A DNA stretch of 38,858 bases, from NCBI GenBank assembly GCA_016188295.1, contig JACPIA010000008.1, positions 1-38,858 on the forward strand. The letters run 5' to 3'. The notes under the pieces are model-generated. The model was not told where the DNA came from. It ran no database searches and worked only from the letters and a program-made list of their open reading frames with translations. The translations under genes and the position numbers were made by a program. The DNA comes from Candidatus Vogelbacteria bacterium. Lineage in GTDB: Bacteria; Patescibacteriota; Minisyncoccia; Phycocordibacterales; XYD1-FULL-46-19. Positions 37,323 to 38,858 of this stretch are shown piece by piece (positions within the stretch are counted from its first letter, which is position 1; each line of letters begins with the position of its first letter).

Positions 37323-37886
37323 ATGTACGACCCAACACCGCCAGTATATGCCTGGATACTAGCGACTCTCTTTTCAGTAGGATGCCTTGCTTTTTTTGTT
37401 CATGCGGTAGGTACCATCGTTCGAAGCAAGAGATATTATGGTTTGGAATGTACCCAAAACGATTGGGGTGAGAGAGTCAATATGCTTAAGGAAGATGTCG
37501 GGCGCCTCACATCGAACATGATTGCATTCACAGACTCAGGTGACGATCGCCTTTGGGAACCAGTCGAAGAAGACTTGAGGCGCCGTGCTTCGCAAGGAGT
37601 GAGAATCACCTTTGTTGTAAGTGAGCACGAATTCAGTTTGGCCACGAACAAAGTCCTGCGTAAATTGGCACAAGAACCAAACATAACATTGTTTCAGGTG
37701 TCAATTCGGCCGCCTGTCGACCTGCGATTGATTGATGGAAAACATCTTCACATCGCGTATCACGGGTCTGGACAGAATAACAACCGGCCGTGCTGGAGAA
37801 CTGGCCCCGGTGGAGCACTTCCAGAGCAGATTCGCGATAGTAAAGCATTCATTGGGGAGTATTTAGACCAATTACAACTGATTTGA
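37323..37886 (+). CDS. Membrane-anchored PLD-like domain protein
   Basis: The 187-aa protein has one N-terminal membrane helix (about 8-32, 'VYAWILATLFSVGCLAFFVH') and a soluble domain. 'MIAFTDSGDDRLWEPVEEDL', 'RRRASQGVRITFVVSEHEF', and 'LIDGKHLHIAYHG' resemble one half of a phospholipase D / TrmB-like domain, with His where the HxK motif would stand but no clear Lys or second half. So it may bind rather than cut phosphodiesters. GGGAGG precedes the start. A tiny membrane protein gene follows. It lies between two copies of a small-gene module. Confidence 0.55.
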   Translation: MYDPTPPVYAWILATLFSVGCLAFFVHAVGTIVRSKRYYGLECTQNDWGERVNMLKEDVGRLTSNMIAFTDSGDDRLWEPVEEDLRRRASQGVRITFVVSEHEFSLATNKVLRKLAQEPNITLFQVSIRPPVDLRLIDGKHLHIAYHGSGQNNNRPCWRTGPGGALPEQIRDSKAFIGEYLDQLQLI

Positions 37887-37915
37887 CTCAGAATCCACCG
37901 ATGGAGGTATACACA

Positions 37916-38104
37916 ATGTCCAAGAAACTTTATGTAATGCTGGTGGTGCAAGTGCTCTTGCTTTGGATCGCCATTCTGTTGTTATTACTACCAATACTTG
38001 CCCCTATCATGCTTAGTATTGGTTTTGGTATGTTATGGCTAAACATAGCCATCTTGTTTTACCCAATAGTTTTTCCAAGTAGCACCACAGAATCGAGAAC
38101 TTAA
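37916..38104 (+). CDS. Tiny two-helix membrane protein (62 aa)
   Basis: The track starts at 37883, but GGAGGT 7 nt before ATG 37916 gives the start MSKKLYVMLVVQVLLLWIAI. It has two adjacent hydrophobic helices and a short polar tail, with no other features. It follows the PLD-like gene by 29 nt, so the two may act together. It is the kind of small membrane protein often paired with effectors, but no role can be stated. Confidence 0.65.
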   Translation: MSKKLYVMLVVQVLLLWIAILLLLLPILAPIMLSIGFGMLWLNIAILFYPIVFPSSTTESRT

Positions 38105-38122
38105 ACATGGGTAACGCTTAGT

Positions 38123-38150
38123 AATGGGGTCAAGTGACCCCATTTATTTA
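38123..38150 (+). terminator. Terminator of the PLD-like / small membrane unit
   Basis: AATGGGGTCA-AG-TGACCCCATT, a 10-bp stem with a 2-nt loop, followed by TATTTAT. Confidence 0.75.
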
Positions 38151-38183
38151 TGGTGATAAATCACTAATCGTTGCCCTCATATC

Positions 38184-38208
38184 AAAAAAGGAGAGACGCA
38201 GTCTCTCC
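38184..38208 (-). terminator. Terminator, copy B
   Basis: GGAGAGAC-TGC-GTCTCTCC followed by TTTTTT on the minus strand, same as copy A. Confidence 0.9.
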
Positions 38209-38243
38209 TTACAAAGGTGGCACAAATTACTTGTTGTCGTCAA

Positions 38244-38450
38244 CTAGGCGGGAAGGTTCCTTCGTCTTGGTTGATCAAATGGCAATTCCATCTTGACCGA
38301 CCGGTTGTAAGCATGTAGGTGATTTCTAGCCCACAGCTTAGCAGTCTCGGGATCAACACTATACTCACGAATCAGACGTTCTTCCTCTTGCTTCAAGAAT
38401 GCCCTTGCCCGTGCACCCCTATACACCTCTTCTTTAGCTTGCCTGGACAT
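38244..38450 (-). CDS. Small basic protein, module copy B (68 aa)
   Basis: Paralogue of 36925-37149: MSRQAKEEVYRGARARAFL, then RLIREYSVDPETAKLWARN and AYNRSVKMELPFDQPRRRN. The C-terminal half is most conserved, so the shared function probably lies there. Same strong ribosome binding site (AAGGAGGATATG). Unknown role. Confidence 0.75.
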   Translation of the reverse strand: MSRQAKEEVYRGARARAFLKQEEERLIREYSVDPETAKLWARNHLHAYNRSVKMELPFDQPRRRNLPA

Positions 38451-38489
38451 TGTACATATCCTCCTTCATTCTCTGAACGACTCTAAGTC

Positions 38490-38542
38490 AAAAAAAGTAC
38501 GAACAGCACCGCGAGGTACACCTCCGGCATCCCTCGGTGCTG
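38490..38542 (-). promoter_or_regulatory. Leader hairpin of module copy B
   Basis: On the minus strand CAGCACCGAGGG pairs with CCTCGCGGTGCTG (one bulge) and is followed 8 nt later by TTTTTTT. Copy A lacks this segment. It could be a weak attenuator. Confidence 0.4.
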
Positions 38543-38644
38543 GTTTCTAGCTGAAGTATACCATGGGCACGGCAAACACGCTATCCACAGTGGCCTCCCG
38601 CAAGGCTTGGTGTATGGGGAAGAATGCTACGCAGTACTGCGTGA

Positions 38645-38858
38645 GTTGTCAAGAGAATTCTTTGCGATGCAGGTTTTGGGCGACTTACCCTCTATCGTCC
38701 TCCACCTGCATCCGCTACCGGCACCGGCGTGCGGGAGGATGCGGTCGAACTGGCGCTCAAGGAAAAGCTCCGGGGGCTCAAGTTCAGGCCGCAGGAACTG
38801 GCGTATTTGCGACGGCAGTTGACCGTGCTGCAAGCTACCTGGGACTCAGACCGGGACA
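38645..38858 (+). pseudogene. Possible serine-recombinase C-terminal remnant
   Basis: One frame after a TGA (38642-38644) codes 'VREDAVELALKEKLRGLKF' and 'RPQELAYLRRQLTVLQATWD', which resembles the C-terminal helices of large serine recombinases after their zinc ribbon. Upstream, Cys-rich residues appear in a different frame ('YCVSCQENSLRCR'), which suggests a frameshift. GC content is much higher than in the rest of the window. It runs off the end and the match is weak. Confidence 0.3.

Larger units (their letters stand above)
38181..38577 (-). repeat. Small-gene module, copy B
   Basis: Diverged copy of 36862-37214. It contains an extra leader of about 50 nt with a hairpin between the promoter-like sequence and the gene. 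Confidence 0.8.

Noticed and set aside
1-38858. tRNA, rRNA, tmRNA or RNase P genes
   Set aside because: All longer intergenic gaps were read for cloverleaf ends and T-loop motifs; none was found. The GTTCGAAT-like string near 33341 is inside the YfiH gene.
1-38858. Recoded UGA (Gly), as in Gracilibacteria/Absconditabacteria
   Set aside because: Genes such as scpB and the membrane protein at 1887 end properly at TGA, and conserved proteins have no internal TGA.

Overview
The window is about 39 kb of AT-leaning bacterial DNA, and it looks like a member of the Candidate Phyla Radiation (Patescibacteria). The evidence is the gene set and style: short housekeeping genes packed end to end, an AspRS without the GAD insertion, a short CysRS, a PaaX/Cas2-like protein, many single-pass or secreted small proteins, and many promoters whose -10 box sits only 6-10 nt before the ATG. 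UGA, UAG and UAA all end genes here, so the code looks standard. Ribosomal protein bL9 is present, which argues against CPR lineages reported to lack it; I cannot place the lineage more exactly.

Layout. (A) 1-9.6 kb is an accessory region, mostly AT-rich: tiny peptide genes with extremely strong ribosome binding sites, a beta-lactamase-fold hydrolase, a multi-pass membrane protein, two related alpha/beta hydrolases, a RiPP-type ATP-grasp ligase beside a 34-residue double-glycine precursor-like peptide, a DUF397 protein, an M16 peptidase behind a short acidic peptide, two small-peptide units, a GNAT acetyltransferase and a SET-domain protein. A 91-92 bp direct repeat (3' end of the membrane gene plus its terminator) bounds 4.4 kb of this region, including the ATP-grasp/peptide pair. 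(B) 8.8-12.9 kb is a membrane sensor, small protein and GAF histidine kinase operon, then a GNAT, a TPR protein and a broken DUF6624 gene. (C) 12.9-25 kb is core: trpS, a PaaX/Cas2-like gene bracketed by 40-bp inverted palindromes, aspS-scpA, scpB-dacA, mraY-ftsW-murG-gltX-M23 peptidase, a membrane protein and a lytic transglycosylase. (D) 25-36.3 kb is core: rpmA, rplI and an S41 protease, corA-cysS, an unknown gene, dnaB-recR, a YfiH-type protein, rplU, rmuC and a secreted DNRLRE-M23 peptidase. (E) 36.4-38.9 kb is accessory again: two diverged copies of one small-gene module flank a membrane-anchored PLD-like protein and a tiny membrane protein; a GC-rich recombinase-like remnant lies at the edge.

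How the genes fit together. The core blocks cover peptidoglycan building (MraY, FtsW, MurG) and remodelling (DacA, two M23 enzymes, SLT transglycosylase), chromosome condensation (ScpAB), replication and repair (DnaB, RecR, RmuC), and translation (four aaRS, three ribosomal proteins). The most interesting part is region A: the ATP-grasp/precursor pair looks like a small ribosomally made, post-translationally modified peptide locus, with an in-frame amber codon near the start of the ligase. The second is the 655-bp PaaX/Cas2-like unit with palindromic ends. All family assignments come from reading motifs by eye; no database search was run.
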